From contig JAFIFU010000009.1 in NCBI GenBank assembly GCA_020831885.1, forward strand, positions 1 through 64,000: a DNA stretch of 64,000 nucleotides. Direction: 5' to 3'. Numbering within the stretch: position 1 is the first letter of the stretch; each line of letters starts with the position of its first letter. The notes beneath the pieces are model-generated. The model ran no database searches. It was not told the DNA's origin and saw nothing but the letters and a program-made list of their open reading frames with translations. The position numbers and the translations under genes are program-made. Shown piece after piece: positions 26,233-34,616 of this stretch. Origin of the DNA: Ectothiorhodospiraceae bacterium. Lineage in GTDB: Bacteria; Pseudomonadota; Gammaproteobacteria; Nitrococcales; Aquisalimonadaceae.

Positions 26233-27597
26233 TCAGATCCTGCCACGAAGCATGGCGTTGTAGGCCGCGTGCAGCATGCGATCCTTCATCAGCCAGGGCA
26301 CCCAGTGCTCCTCGTAGGGGCTGATGAAGCCGAAGGACGGCACCATGTTCAGGTCATAGTCGAACTCCACCAGGATCCCGCGGCCCCGTTCCGTGATCAG
26401 TGGGCAGGATGTGTAGCCGTTGTAGCGGGCGGTCATCTCCCGACCGGCGATCAGCGAGATCAGGTTGGTAGCCGCCACCGGCACCTGTGCCTTGACGCTG
26501 GCCGCCGTCTTGCCGATGGGGGTGCCCACCACATCACCGGCCCCGAACACGTTCGGATACCGGCGGTGCTGCATGGTGTACCGGTCCACCTCGAGCCAGC
26601 CGGCGAAGGCGGGCTCCTCGGAGGCCAGCGCGCTGTTGCGGACGCTGTCCGGGGCAGTCATGGGCGGCACCACGTGGATGAAGTCGTAGCCAAGGGTCCG
26701 TTCGCCATCGTCGGTGGCAAAAGTGGCCTCGCGGCGTCCGGGGTCGATGGCGGTGAACCGGTGCTCCCAATTGACGGCGATACCCCGGTCTTGCGGGAAA
26801 TGCTCCTTCAGGAATTCGTCCATATCGGGCTGGGAAAACAGGGAGCGGTCCGGCTGGAAGTAATGCAGTTCCGCATTGGCTCGATTGCCGGCCCGGCGCA
26901 AGCCATGCTCTGTGAGCATGGTGATCTTCAGCGGTGCGCCGGCGCACTTGATGGCGCCCGGCGCCCGGGTGAACAGGCCCACCCCCCCGGTCCGGGTAAA
27001 ACGCTCGATGGCCTGCCAGGTCCGGGCCGCGTGGTCGGGATTGTCGTAGACGCATCCGATCCCGTGGCTGCCGATCAGGCCGGGATCCATGCCCTCGATG
27101 GCATCGAAATCCAGCTTCAGCCCGGTGGCCACCAACAGATAATCGTAATCGACACCGCGCCCCGATTCGGTATACACCCGGTTGTTGTCCGGATCGAACT
27201 CCTGGATACGCTCCTTGATCCAGGTCACGCCGGACGGGATGTAGCGGCTATTGCTGTCCACAACCCGCGAGGCATTCCAGGCACCCGTGGCCACCAGGGT
27301 AAGCCCGGGCTGGTAGTAATGGGCTTCACGGCTGTCGATCAGGGTAATGTGGGCCCCGTCAAGTCCGCTGGAGAGGCGCGACGCCAGCGAGATACCGGCG
27401 GCGCCGGCGCCCACGATCACAATGCGCGCCTGGGTGTTGACGGCGCGGACCGGCGCCGCCGTCAGCAGTGCACCCGCCCCAAGGCCGGTGGCGGCGAGTA
27501 CTGCACCGGAAGCGGACAGGGCCAGAAAGTGGCGCCTGCCCGGCTGCATACCGGCATCCGCAGGCGCCACCGGTTGGAAAAAGCGAAAGGGTTTCAT
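26233..27597 (-). CDS. sqr: sulfide:quinone oxidoreductase-like flavoprotein with Tat signal
   Basis: A 454-residue FAD/NAD(P)-fold protein. A twin-arginine signal is present (R21-R22-H-F-L-A followed by a hydrophobic stretch to about residue 50), then the FAD motif IVIVGAGAAGISLA (Gly63/65/68). Three cysteines sit in SQR positions: Cys182 (GIGCVYD), Cys218 (AIKCAGAP) and Cys398 (YTSCPL); the last two contexts are diagnostic of sulfide:quinone reductases. It should oxidise sulfide to sulfane sulfur and reduce quinone. Start ATG 27597 follows GAGGAGACGCC. Co-transcribed with a small membrane protein. A flavocytochrome-c-type subunit is an alternative but no haem partner is adjacent. Confidence 0.85.
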   Translation of the reverse strand: MKPFRFFQPVAPADAGMQPGRRHFLALSASGAVLAATGLGAGALLTAAPVRAVNTQARIVIVGAGAAGISLASRLSSGLDGAHITLIDSREAHYYQPGLTLVATGAWNASRVVDSNSRYIPSGVTWIKERIQEFDPDNNRVYTESGRGVDYDYLLVATGLKLDFDAIEGMDPGLIGSHGIGCVYDNPDHAARTWQAIERFTRTGGVGLFTRAPGAIKCAGAPLKITMLTEHGLRRAGNRANAELHYFQPDRSLFSQPDMDEFLKEHFPQDRGIAVNWEHRFTAIDPGRREATFATDDGERTLGYDFIHVVPPMTAPDSVRNSALASEEPAFAGWLEVDRYTMQHRRYPNVFGAGDVVGTPIGKTAASVKAQVPVAATNLISLIAGREMTARYNGYTSCPLITERGRGILVEFDYDLNMVPSFGFISPYEEHWVPWLMKDRMLHAAYNAMLRGRI

Positions 27598-27744
27598 GGC
27601 GTCTCCTCACAACTGCGTCAGGGGCTGACGACCGATGCCGGATCTGGGCGGCGAATAAACCGCGGCATACGCAGTGGCGGCCGTTACCACAAGCCCGGTT
27701 TGCTTGCACATGCTGCATTGTTCAGCAAGCCGCGAGAAGGCTCA

Positions 27745-27757
27745 GTGACTAAGTCAC
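27745..27757. promoter_or_regulatory. 13-bp perfect palindrome upstream of sqr
   Basis: GTGACT-A-AGTCAC in the 227-bp gap between rnk and sqr, about 150 bp before the sqr start. Candidate operator; the regulator is unknown. Confidence 0.4.
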
Positions 27758-27824
27758 AAACTGTTGATAGCTTTATGAAAAACAGTACACGGGAGACAGG
27801 TTTTGCCCCATCATCCTCCGCCGG

Positions 27825-28235
27825 TCAACGGTGCAGATCCCCGGCGCGCTCCGGCTGATACACCACATCCACGATACGATAGCGCTCGGTGCCGCCCCCC
27901 GGAACCGGCCAGTCGATGGTCTGCCCCACGGATAAGCCAAGCAGGGCGCTGCCCACGGGAGCAAGAATCGACACCTTGCCGGGGGCTCCGTCGATCTCCC
28001 GGGGATAGCACAGGGTGAGTTCGAACTCCTTGCCCGAACCTTCGGCGACAAACCGCACCCTGGAGTGCATGGTGACCACGGTGGGCGGGACCTTTTCCGG
28101 ATCAACCACCTCCGCCCGGTTGAGCTCTTCCCAGAGCAGTTCCACCACCGGATGACTCTGATCCTGGTCCTCCAGCACATTCTCCAACCGCTGCAGATCC
28201 AGCTTGGAGACGATAATACGTGGCAATTCAGGCAT
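27825..28235 (-). CDS. rnk: nucleoside diphosphate kinase regulator (Rnk), GreA/GreB C-domain family
   Basis: A 136-residue protein with a short N-terminal helical arm and a C-terminal FKBP-like GreA/GreB domain. PPTVVTMHSRVRFV, then LTLCYPREID, VSILAPVGSALLGLSVGQ and the closing Y-x-V-x-VVYQPERAG match Rnk. It binds RNA polymerase near the secondary channel. Divergent from the secreted rhodanese gene across a 237-bp gap that includes an AT-rich patch (about 28370-28395) suitable for promoters. Confidence 0.88.
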   Translation of the reverse strand: MPELPRIIVSKLDLQRLENVLEDQDQSHPVVELLWEELNRAEVVDPEKVPPTVVTMHSRVRFVAEGSGKEFELTLCYPREIDGAPGKVSILAPVGSALLGLSVGQTIDWPVPGGGTERYRIVDVVYQPERAGDLHR

Positions 28236-28472
28236 TTAATGCACACCTCGAAACCTGTTCATGCAAAAGGGCGCGCACCCCCGAACGGCGGTGCCACGCC
28301 CCATCTCTCCCATTACGGCCCATCGGTCAGGAAAAGTCCAGTGGGCCTCCCCACCGGGAAAACCATCCCGACTATAAATAGAATAAAACGGTCTAAAAAG
28401 GCCCTCAATAATTCCCGACGGCTGCTCTACAATACGCGGCAAATGCACGAAGCTGCACACATAGGTGTCGTT

Positions 28473-29423
28473 ATGCGCAGACTGATTCTGATCACCTTAC
28501 TCGCTCTGGCGCTGCCGCTGAGCGCCTCGGCCAGGAATCTTCAGCCTCTGGTCTCGGTGGACTGGCTGGCCGGGCACCTGGGGGACGATGACCTGGTGGT
28601 GCTGGACGTCCGCAGCGCCATTGATGGCAGCGACCGGGGGGATTTCGAGGCGGGCCACATCCCCGGCGCCGTCTACAGCAACTACACCACCGCCGGCTGG
28701 CGCGTTGACCGCAACGGTGTGCCCGGCGTGCTGCCACCCAAGGAGGAACTGGCCCGGTTGATCGGCTCGTTGGGCATTGATAACGACAAGGACGTGGTGA
28801 TCGTTCCCGCCGGCGTGGGCTCAACGGATTTCGGTAGCGCTGCCCGGGTCTACTGGACGTTCAAGGTGTTGGGCCATGACCGCGTCGCCATCCTCAACGG
28901 CGGCTATCGGGCCTGGGTGGAAGCTGGACAGCCCGTTGCCACCGGCTGGAACGAAGCGGAACCCGCACATTTTGAGGCGGATTTCCGACCGGAACTGATC
29001 GCCTCCGCCCGGGATGTGGAAACGGCCCGCCACAACGACGGACAGTTGATCGACAACCGCCCTGCCGACCAGTTTCTGGGGCGTGACAAGCACCCGGCTT
29101 CCAGGGCCCCCGGCACCATACCCGGCGCGCTGAATCTTGAGGAATCCCGGCTCACCCGGGAGGGTACGGCATTTCTGGTGGACGGCGACACCATCCGGGC
29201 GCTGATGGACGATGCCGGCGTTGACCGGAACCGTCAGGCCATTTCCTTCTGCAATACCGGCCACTGGGCCGCCCTGGGGTGGTTTGCGATGAGCGAGATC
29301 GCCGGCTACGAAAATCTGTCCATGTACGATGGCTCCATGGTGGAATGGACCCAGGATGAGAACCGTCCGCTACAGACCGAGCGTCGCGGACTGGCTGGCC
29401 TGCTGGATCGCCTCTTCAACTGA
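28473..29423 (+). CDS. secreted thiosulfate/3-mercaptopyruvate sulfurtransferase (double rhodanese)
   Basis: Predicted 316 residues: Sec signal peptide (residues 1-20, ending SASA), then two rhodanese domains. The first (about 25-155) has DVRSAIDGSDRG but no catalytic Cys. The second has the active-site loop with Cys260 in FCNTGHWAALG. Expected to act in the periplasm, moving sulfane sulfur from thiosulfate or a persulfide to an acceptor. ATG 28473 starts the signal peptide; the frame is open far upstream, without hydrophobic character. Followed 9 bp later by a YeeE/YedE permease, so the two may form a sulfur import pathway. Confidence 0.9.
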   Translation: MRRLILITLLALALPLSASARNLQPLVSVDWLAGHLGDDDLVVLDVRSAIDGSDRGDFEAGHIPGAVYSNYTTAGWRVDRNGVPGVLPPKEELARLIGSLGIDNDKDVVIVPAGVGSTDFGSAARVYWTFKVLGHDRVAILNGGYRAWVEAGQPVATGWNEAEPAHFEADFRPELIASARDVETARHNDGQLIDNRPADQFLGRDKHPASRAPGTIPGALNLEESRLTREGTAFLVDGDTIRALMDDAGVDRNRQAISFCNTGHWAALGWFAMSEIAGYENLSMYDGSMVEWTQDENRPLQTERRGLAGLLDRLFN

Positions 29424-29432
29424 TCCCTGAAC

Positions 29433-30674
29433 ATGTCTGCATCTGCTGAAACCCTTCAGCCGGGCGCCTCCAACGGGGCGTCCGGCCATTCCTCGGATGA
29501 ACGCCGCGCGGACGGCTTCATCGTCACCGTGGCCGTCCTGGGCCTGCTGCTGCTGGGCGCCCTGATCGCGCTGGAAACCGCGCCCTTCCTGGTGACGCTG
29601 TTCGCGGTGGGCGCTGTACTGGGTGTGGCCCTGTACCACGGCGCCTTCGGGTTCACCGGTGGCTGGCGTGCCTTCGTGGTGCACAAGCGCAGTGGCGGGC
29701 TCCGGGCCCAACTGGCCCTGCTGGCCCTGGCCTCGGTGCTGTTCATTCCAGTGCTGGGCACGGTTGAGCCGGGCAGCGCCATGTCGGGGGCAGTGGCGCC
29801 GGTGGGTGTCTCCCTGGTGGTGGGCGCCTTCCTGTTCGGTTTCGGCATGCAACTGGGAGGCGGATGCGGCTCCGGCACGCTGTTCACCGTTGGCGCCGGC
29901 AATATCCGCATGGTGCTGACCCTGGTGTTTTTCATCGTGGGCAGCGTGATCGGAACCATGCACCTGCCCTGGTGGCTGGAACTACCCGGGATGAACCCGG
30001 TGAGTCTCATCGGCGGGCTGGGTGTCTGGGGGGCGCTGGCCGTCCAACTGGCACTGTGTGCCGCCCTGGCCTGGTGGGTGGGCAGTATCGAACGGCGTCA
30101 CCACGGACGCATCCAACAGCGCGTGTTCGCCGGGCCGGATCGGGGTTTCCTCAGCAATCTGTTCAAGGGGCAGTGGCCCCTGTTCTGGGCGGTTGTGGTG
30201 CTGGCGACGGGCAATCTCGCCGTCCTGCTGCTGTCCGGCCATCCCTGGGGCATCACCTTTGCCTTCGGGCTCTGGGGAGCCAAGTTCCTGCAGGCTGTTG
30301 GCGTGGACATGAGCCAGTTCGAATTCTGGACCTGGGACTACCCGGCTCTGGCCCTTGCCGACAGCGTGCTGGTCAACGTCACCTCGGTCACCAATTTCGG
30401 CCTTTTGCTGGGAGCCATGCTCGCCGCCGGACTGGCCGGCCGGTACAACCAGGCCAGCAGCGGGCGCATACCGCCGCGCTCGCTGCTGGCAGCCGTGTTA
30501 GGGGGCCTGATCATGGGCTACGGTGCCCGCCTCGCCTTCGGCTGCAACATCGGTGCCCTGTTCAGCGGCATTGCTTCCGCCAGCCTCCATGGCTGGATCT
30601 GGTTCGCCGCTGCCTGGGTGGGCTCGCTGCTGGGCGTCCAGGCCCGGCCATGGTTTTCCTTGTCGAACAATTGA
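29433..30674 (+). CDS. YeeE/YedE family sulfur-compound transporter
   Basis: A 413-residue membrane protein with about 10 or more hydrophobic segments and the two internal YeeE motifs, each with a key cysteine: FGMQLGGGCGSGTLFTVG (Cys145) and YGARLAFGCNIGALFSG near the C terminus. Characterised relatives (TsuA) import thiosulfate by relay between such cysteines. A polar 25-residue N-terminal tail precedes the first helix. It lies 9 bp after the secreted sulfurtransferase and is followed by a small Cys-rich membrane-anchored protein, so a periplasmic sulfurtransferase-to-permease route is likely. Substrate not proven. Confidence 0.88.
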   Translation: MSASAETLQPGASNGASGHSSDERRADGFIVTVAVLGLLLLGALIALETAPFLVTLFAVGAVLGVALYHGAFGFTGGWRAFVVHKRSGGLRAQLALLALASVLFIPVLGTVEPGSAMSGAVAPVGVSLVVGAFLFGFGMQLGGGCGSGTLFTVGAGNIRMVLTLVFFIVGSVIGTMHLPWWLELPGMNPVSLIGGLGVWGALAVQLALCAALAWWVGSIERRHHGRIQQRVFAGPDRGFLSNLFKGQWPLFWAVVVLATGNLAVLLLSGHPWGITFAFGLWGAKFLQAVGVDMSQFEFWTWDYPALALADSVLVNVTSVTNFGLLLGAMLAAGLAGRYNQASSGRIPPRSLLAAVLGGLIMGYGARLAFGCNIGALFSGIASASLHGWIWFAAAWVGSLLGVQARPWFSLSNN

Positions 30675-30687
30675 GGACATGGGCGCG

Positions 30688-30885
30688 ATGCAACGCCACT
30701 ACAAGCGCTGGCGCGTTATCGTCATCCTCCTGCTCATCGGCGGCGCGGTGGTGGCGGATCACATCGACAGCCCCACCTTCCGCATGAACATGGGTGAAGG
30801 GGGGCTGGAGACCACCCTCACCCAGCGTCAGAGCCAGACCAGCGCCTGCGCGCCCTGCGGCGCACCTTGCCGACCCGAAGACTGA
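30688..30885 (+). CDS. small membrane-anchored protein with Cys-rich tail
   Basis: Predicted 65 residues. One N-terminal membrane segment (about residues 9-23, after basic RHYKRWR) and a periplasmic tail ending in a Cys cluster, Cys54, Cys57 and Cys61 (ACAPCGAPC). ATG 30688 is preceded by GAGG at 9 nt; an alternative ATG at 30679 is too close to it. It starts 13 bp after the YeeE/YedE stop, so it is probably the third gene of the sulfur operon. I do not recognise the family. A role as sulfur acceptor or metal site is speculation. Confidence 0.6.
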   Translation: MQRHYKRWRVIVILLLIGGAVVADHIDSPTFRMNMGEGGLETTLTQRQSQTSACAPCGAPCRPED

Positions 30886-31049
30886 CGCCTGTCCCGCCTG
30901 CCGCAGGGATAACCGATCCGGGATCGCCGGCCCGTGATCCGTCGGCTCCGCCCCCACGCGGCCCATGCCACATCCGGCTGGCATGGCGTTACCTTCTGAA
31001 AGCTTAGTAACATACGCGGGCAACCCGCTGAATCCGCAGGAGCGCACTT

Positions 31050-32138
31050 ATGGAAATCCACGGGCGCCCGATCGGCGAACGGATCGACTGGCTGATGGAC
31101 CTCAGCCACCGTCATGCGGCCCGTTTCTCCAGCCCCGAAGCCCAACTGGCCCGGCACCGTTACCTGGCAGAGCACGATACCGCGCTGGTTGCCTTGAAGT
31201 GCATGGATGGTCGCATTCATCTCCCCCACGCGACCCGGACGCCGCTGGGCATCATCCGCCCGTTCCGGAATCTGGGCGGCATCTTCAACCTGGGATGGCC
31301 TTACCTGGGTGAAATGCTCACCGACACGGTGGAGGAAGCCGTCGGGCAGGGCCGCCGGGTGCTGCTGATCATCACCTACCATTATTCCCGTGGCGACCGC
31401 TCCCGGGGATGTGCCGGTTTCGACTGCGACCGCGAGGCCGCTTTCCGGCATGCCCTGGAGATCCGGGCCCAGGTGGAGACCATCTACGGTCGCGCCCACC
31501 AGACGGTTTATCCTCTGGTGTGCGGTTTCGAAACCGACCTGGACGCACTGATACTGCACGGCACGGACGGCCGGAGCATGGATCTGTCGGAGGAGGACTC
31601 AGCCGAGAACGACGGGTTGCTCCCCCGCCTCCAGGCATTGTTACCTGACATGCCCTGGCCCATCCTCCGGGACCTGTTACCATTGGTCCAGGGCAATATC
31701 GGGCATGTGAACGAGCGCCGTCACCAGGACCGCCAATTGGATATCGAGCACCGGGAGTGGGTGATCTGTGTGGGGCGCGGCTTCGACTTCCTGCACGTCC
31801 CCAATGTCGCCCTGATTATCGGCCCTTACAGCCCGGACCTGTCCCACCCCATCCGGCAGGCAGCCGGCATCATCCGCGCGAACATGACCCAGGGGCGCAT
31901 ACCCGACGACGGATTTCTGCTGCTCAGCTCCTCACCTTATGAGGAGTATGGCGTGGACCGGGCCCGGGCGATGATGAAATCCCGCTTCCTGGCGGACTTC
32001 GCCGCCACGGTGATCCGCGATGCGGAACCGGAACTCGCGGCACTGATGATCCAGCGCACCGCTGTCCTCAATTGGCAGAGCCGTCGTCTGGAACCACTGC
32101 TCGACTCGATCGAAACCGATCCCGATGCCGTTCAGTAA
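31050..32138 (+). CDS. CsoSCA-like beta-carbonic anhydrase
   Basis: A 362-residue soluble protein. The N-terminal half has ALKCMDGRIH (Cys51, Asp53, Arg55: the Cys-x-Asp-x-Arg signature of beta-class carbonic anhydrases) and, about 55 residues later, YHYSRGDRSRGCAGF with His111 and Cys121. The wide His-to-Cys spacing of 10 is like carboxysomal CsoSCA (11) and unlike ordinary beta enzymes (His-x2-Cys). Expected reaction: CO2 hydration to bicarbonate at a zinc site. No carboxysome shell or RuBisCO genes are in the window, and the rest of the protein is of unknown role. Start ATG 31050 is about 10 nt after GCAGGAG. The 3' end overlaps a bPH2 gene by 14 bp. Assignment is by motif only. Confidence 0.65.
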   Translation: MEIHGRPIGERIDWLMDLSHRHAARFSSPEAQLARHRYLAEHDTALVALKCMDGRIHLPHATRTPLGIIRPFRNLGGIFNLGWPYLGEMLTDTVEEAVGQGRRVLLIITYHYSRGDRSRGCAGFDCDREAAFRHALEIRAQVETIYGRAHQTVYPLVCGFETDLDALILHGTDGRSMDLSEEDSAENDGLLPRLQALLPDMPWPILRDLLPLVQGNIGHVNERRHQDRQLDIEHREWVICVGRGFDFLHVPNVALIIGPYSPDLSHPIRQAAGIIRANMTQGRIPDDGFLLLSSSPYEEYGVDRARAMMKSRFLADFAATVIRDAEPELAALMIQRTAVLNWQSRRLEPLLDSIETDPDAVQ

Positions 32139-32673
32139 CGCCCGGCTGGATCCAGCCAGGCTGCCCCGCCTGGAAGAACTCCCACTCACGGGGGTGTCCC
32201 GGGCCTACGCTCGCTATCGCCTTGCACACAGTCTGCTCGGCTGGATTCCGGCTCTGGTGGTGCTGGCCATGCTGCCGCCCCACGGACCCTGGCCGGACTG
32301 GCTCCCCCTCGTCGGCGCTCCCCTCCTGGCCGTGCTTGGCCCGCTTCACAGCGGGCTGAACTGGGTGGAGGCCCGCGGTCGCGCCTACGGCCTGCGCGAG
32401 CACGATCTGGTGTACCGCAGCGGCCTGCTGGTCCGCCGCACCCGCATCCTTCCCCTGTCACGGGTTCAGCATGTGGAGACCGTGAGTGGTCCGCTGGAAC
32501 GCCTGTTCGGACTGGTCCGGCTGAACTGTTTCACCGCCGGAGGAAGCAGCGGCGATCTGCAACTTGCCGGAATCACCAGCGAAACCGCCGCGGATCTGCG
32601 GGATTACGTACTGTCCCGCATTCGCGGCGGGCCGGACAGGGAGGATATTGACCCACATGACCGAAGCGGATAA
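32125..32673 (+). CDS. bacterial PH-domain membrane protein, YdbS-like
   Basis: Predicted 182 residues. Two hydrophobic segments (about 35-52 and 58-78) precede a bPH2 domain with GLREHDLVYRSGLLVRR and the family core LPLSRVQHVET, followed by GPLERLFGL. YdbS-type proteins occur with YdbT partners. The start overlaps the carbonic anhydrase gene by 14 bp and the stop overlaps the next gene by 17 bp, so all three are likely one transcript. Function unknown; some Bacillus homologues give resistance to antimicrobial peptides. Confidence 0.8.
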   Translation: MPFSNARLDPARLPRLEELPLTGVSRAYARYRLAHSLLGWIPALVVLAMLPPHGPWPDWLPLVGAPLLAVLGPLHSGLNWVEARGRAYGLREHDLVYRSGLLVRRTRILPLSRVQHVETVSGPLERLFGLVRLNCFTAGGSSGDLQLAGITSETAADLRDYVLSRIRGGPDREDIDPHDRSG

Positions 32674-34183
32674 CGGCACGGCCTGGCAACGCCTTTCGCC
32701 GTGGGCGGTCCTGTTCCTGCTTGTCCGCGGCATCGTGGATTTCATCCGCCAGAACCTGCCCGTGGTGATCGGCGCCGGGGCCTGGGTGGCTTTCGTCGAG
32801 CGTGTCGGGATGCAGCAACTGCTCGCCATTGGGGCCACGCTGCTGGCTCTGGCCCTGTCGCTCACACTGCTGTATTACCGCCGTTTCCGTTTCCGCCTGG
32901 ATGATGACGTGCTGCGGGTCCAGAAGGGGCTGATCCGGCAGGTGGAAGTCCGGATCCGGGCCCAGCGCATCCAACAGTTGGCCCTCGAACAGCCGGCATG
33001 GATGCGCCCCTTCGATATTGTCCGCCTGTCGCTGGATACGCCTGGCGGTGTCACCACCGAGGTGGAATTGCCCGGCATCCGGCGGAGCCTGGCCGAAGAA
33101 CTGAGCAAACGCCTGGACAGTGCCCGGCAACAGGGCGCGGGGGATCAGTCTGCCCCGGCCTCAACGAAGCCGGACACCCTGTTCCGCATTACGCCGGTCG
33201 CGCTGACCCTCCACGGCTTATCCAGCAACGCGGTCTATCTGCTGCTCGCGGCCATCGGTCCGTTTCTGCGTCCGCTGGAAGGCCGGATCCGGGAGCGGCT
33301 GGAGCGGGAAGAGCCCGTCCCATGGCTGCAACCACTGGCCGACACCCCCTGGCTGTCGGTGCCACTCCTGCTCGGCGCCCTACTCCTCGCGCTGATGATG
33401 GTTTCTGTCGGCGCCGCCTGGCTGCGCTATTTCCGCTACACGCTCACCCGCCAGGGCCGGTACTACGTGCAGCGCAGCGGCCTGTTGAACCGACGGCAAC
33501 AGACACTGTCCGCCGACCGTCTCCAGGCCGTGGAACAGGTGCAAACCATGCTGGGCCGCTTGTTGGGCCGTTATCATCTGGTGTGCCGGCAATATGGTGG
33601 CCCGCAACCAGCCGATCAGGCCGGTCGTAGCTTTCTTGTTCCGGGCCTGGACCGGGGAACCGCCAACCGTCTGTCCGTACTGTTCCTCCCGGGGCTGGAG
33701 CCCCGGGAGGATCTGCAACCGGTCCATCGGGCATACCGGCGGGCCCTGGCCCTCCGGTACACAGCAGTGATCGGCCTCACTGGGCTGGCGCTGGCTGTCT
33801 GGCAGGGTTCCGGTTGGTGGTTCCTCCTGACCGGCGGCGCACTGGCCGCGACCTGGCCTGTGGCTCACCTGCGCTGGCGCCTGCTGGCCTGGGCCGTTGG
33901 TCGGGATCACCTGATCGTTCGCCGCGGGCTGCTCGGTCAGCGCACCACGCTGTTTCCCGTGGAGCGGGTCCACGCGGTGCAACTGCGGCAGAGCTGGTTT
34001 CAGCGACGGCTGACGGTGGCCACGGTACAACTGACCCTCGCCAGCGGGCCTGTCCTGCTCCCCTGGTTGCGCGAATCGCAGGCGCGGGCACTGGCGGACT
34101 GGGTGCTGTATCGGGTTGAAACCCGGGAATTGCCGCCGGCGGTTCCGGGTACAATGACAGCAGGGGCCGCGGAGACACCATGA
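32657..34183 (+). CDS. bacterial PH-domain membrane protein, YdbT-like
   Basis: Predicted 508 residues with repeated bPH2 modules separated by membrane helices: the first around RLDDDVLRVQKGLI / AQRIQQLALEQPAW, the second around LTRQGRYYVQRSGLLNRRQQ / LSADRLQAVEQ, the third around DHLIVRRGLLGQRTTLFPV / ERVHAVQLRQSWFQRR. This matches YdbT partners of YdbS. Start ATG 32657 overlaps the upstream gene by 17 bp. Function not established. Confidence 0.8.
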   Translation: MTEADNGTAWQRLSPWAVLFLLVRGIVDFIRQNLPVVIGAGAWVAFVERVGMQQLLAIGATLLALALSLTLLYYRRFRFRLDDDVLRVQKGLIRQVEVRIRAQRIQQLALEQPAWMRPFDIVRLSLDTPGGVTTEVELPGIRRSLAEELSKRLDSARQQGAGDQSAPASTKPDTLFRITPVALTLHGLSSNAVYLLLAAIGPFLRPLEGRIRERLEREEPVPWLQPLADTPWLSVPLLLGALLLALMMVSVGAAWLRYFRYTLTRQGRYYVQRSGLLNRRQQTLSADRLQAVEQVQTMLGRLLGRYHLVCRQYGGPQPADQAGRSFLVPGLDRGTANRLSVLFLPGLEPREDLQPVHRAYRRALALRYTAVIGLTGLALAVWQGSGWWFLLTGGALAATWPVAHLRWRLLAWAVGRDHLIVRRGLLGQRTTLFPVERVHAVQLRQSWFQRRLTVATVQLTLASGPVLLPWLRESQARALADWVLYRVETRELPPAVPGTMTAGAAETP

Positions 34184-34193
34184 GGATTCCGGC

Positions 34194-34556
34194 ATGGCAG
34201 GACGTCCGGCAAAAGGCGTGACAGCGGCGGGACTGGTGGCCACGGCTTGTCTCATTGCGCTGCTCATGGGCGGGACAACGGGTCAGGCGTCGACCATCTA
34301 CAAGTGGACCGACGCCCAAGGCCGGGTGCACTACGGTGATGAACCGCCCCCCGGCCAGCGGGCGGAGCGCATCCATGCGGACGGACGCCGCTCACAGGCC
34401 GGCGCTTCGGAGCGCGTGCGCCGGATCCGTTGCCGGGACTTCCGCGGCGCCCTGGAACAACTGGACGCACTGGATGACGTGGAACCGGACGACAGCCGCT
34501 GGCTGACCGCACGCGCTTTGGCGCAGGAGCGGATCAGTCAATGGTGTGATCCCTGA
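34194..34556 (+). CDS. secreted DUF4124 protein
   Basis: Predicted 120 residues. Signal peptide (hydrophobic about 10-27, mature near QASTIYKW) followed by the DUF4124 motif IYKWTDAQGRVHYGDEPPPG. Two Cys in the mature part (Cys80, Cys118 region) may form a disulfide. Starts 10 bp after the YdbT-like gene with GAGGATTCCGGC before ATG. Periplasmic; function unknown. Confidence 0.8.
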   Translation: MAGRPAKGVTAAGLVATACLIALLMGGTTGQASTIYKWTDAQGRVHYGDEPPPGQRAERIHADGRRSQAGASERVRRIRCRDFRGALEQLDALDDVEPDDSRWLTARALAQERISQWCDP

Positions 34557-34596
34557 GCCTCCCCCGGGGGCACAGCAGCGACCCGTCGTACAGCAA

Positions 34597-34616
34597 GGAA
34601 GCCCGTCAGGGCTTCC
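34597..34616. terminator. hairpin between convergent genes
   Basis: GGAAGCCC / GGGCTTCC with loop GTCA. It overlaps the last codons and stop of the minus-strand DUF1622 gene (stop at 34606-34608, in the loop) and lies about 40 bp after the DUF4124 gene. Confidence 0.55.

Noticed and set aside
26269-27858. 529-codon plus-strand frame opposite sqr
   Set aside because: Shadow of the SQR gene; no hydrophobic or conserved segments.
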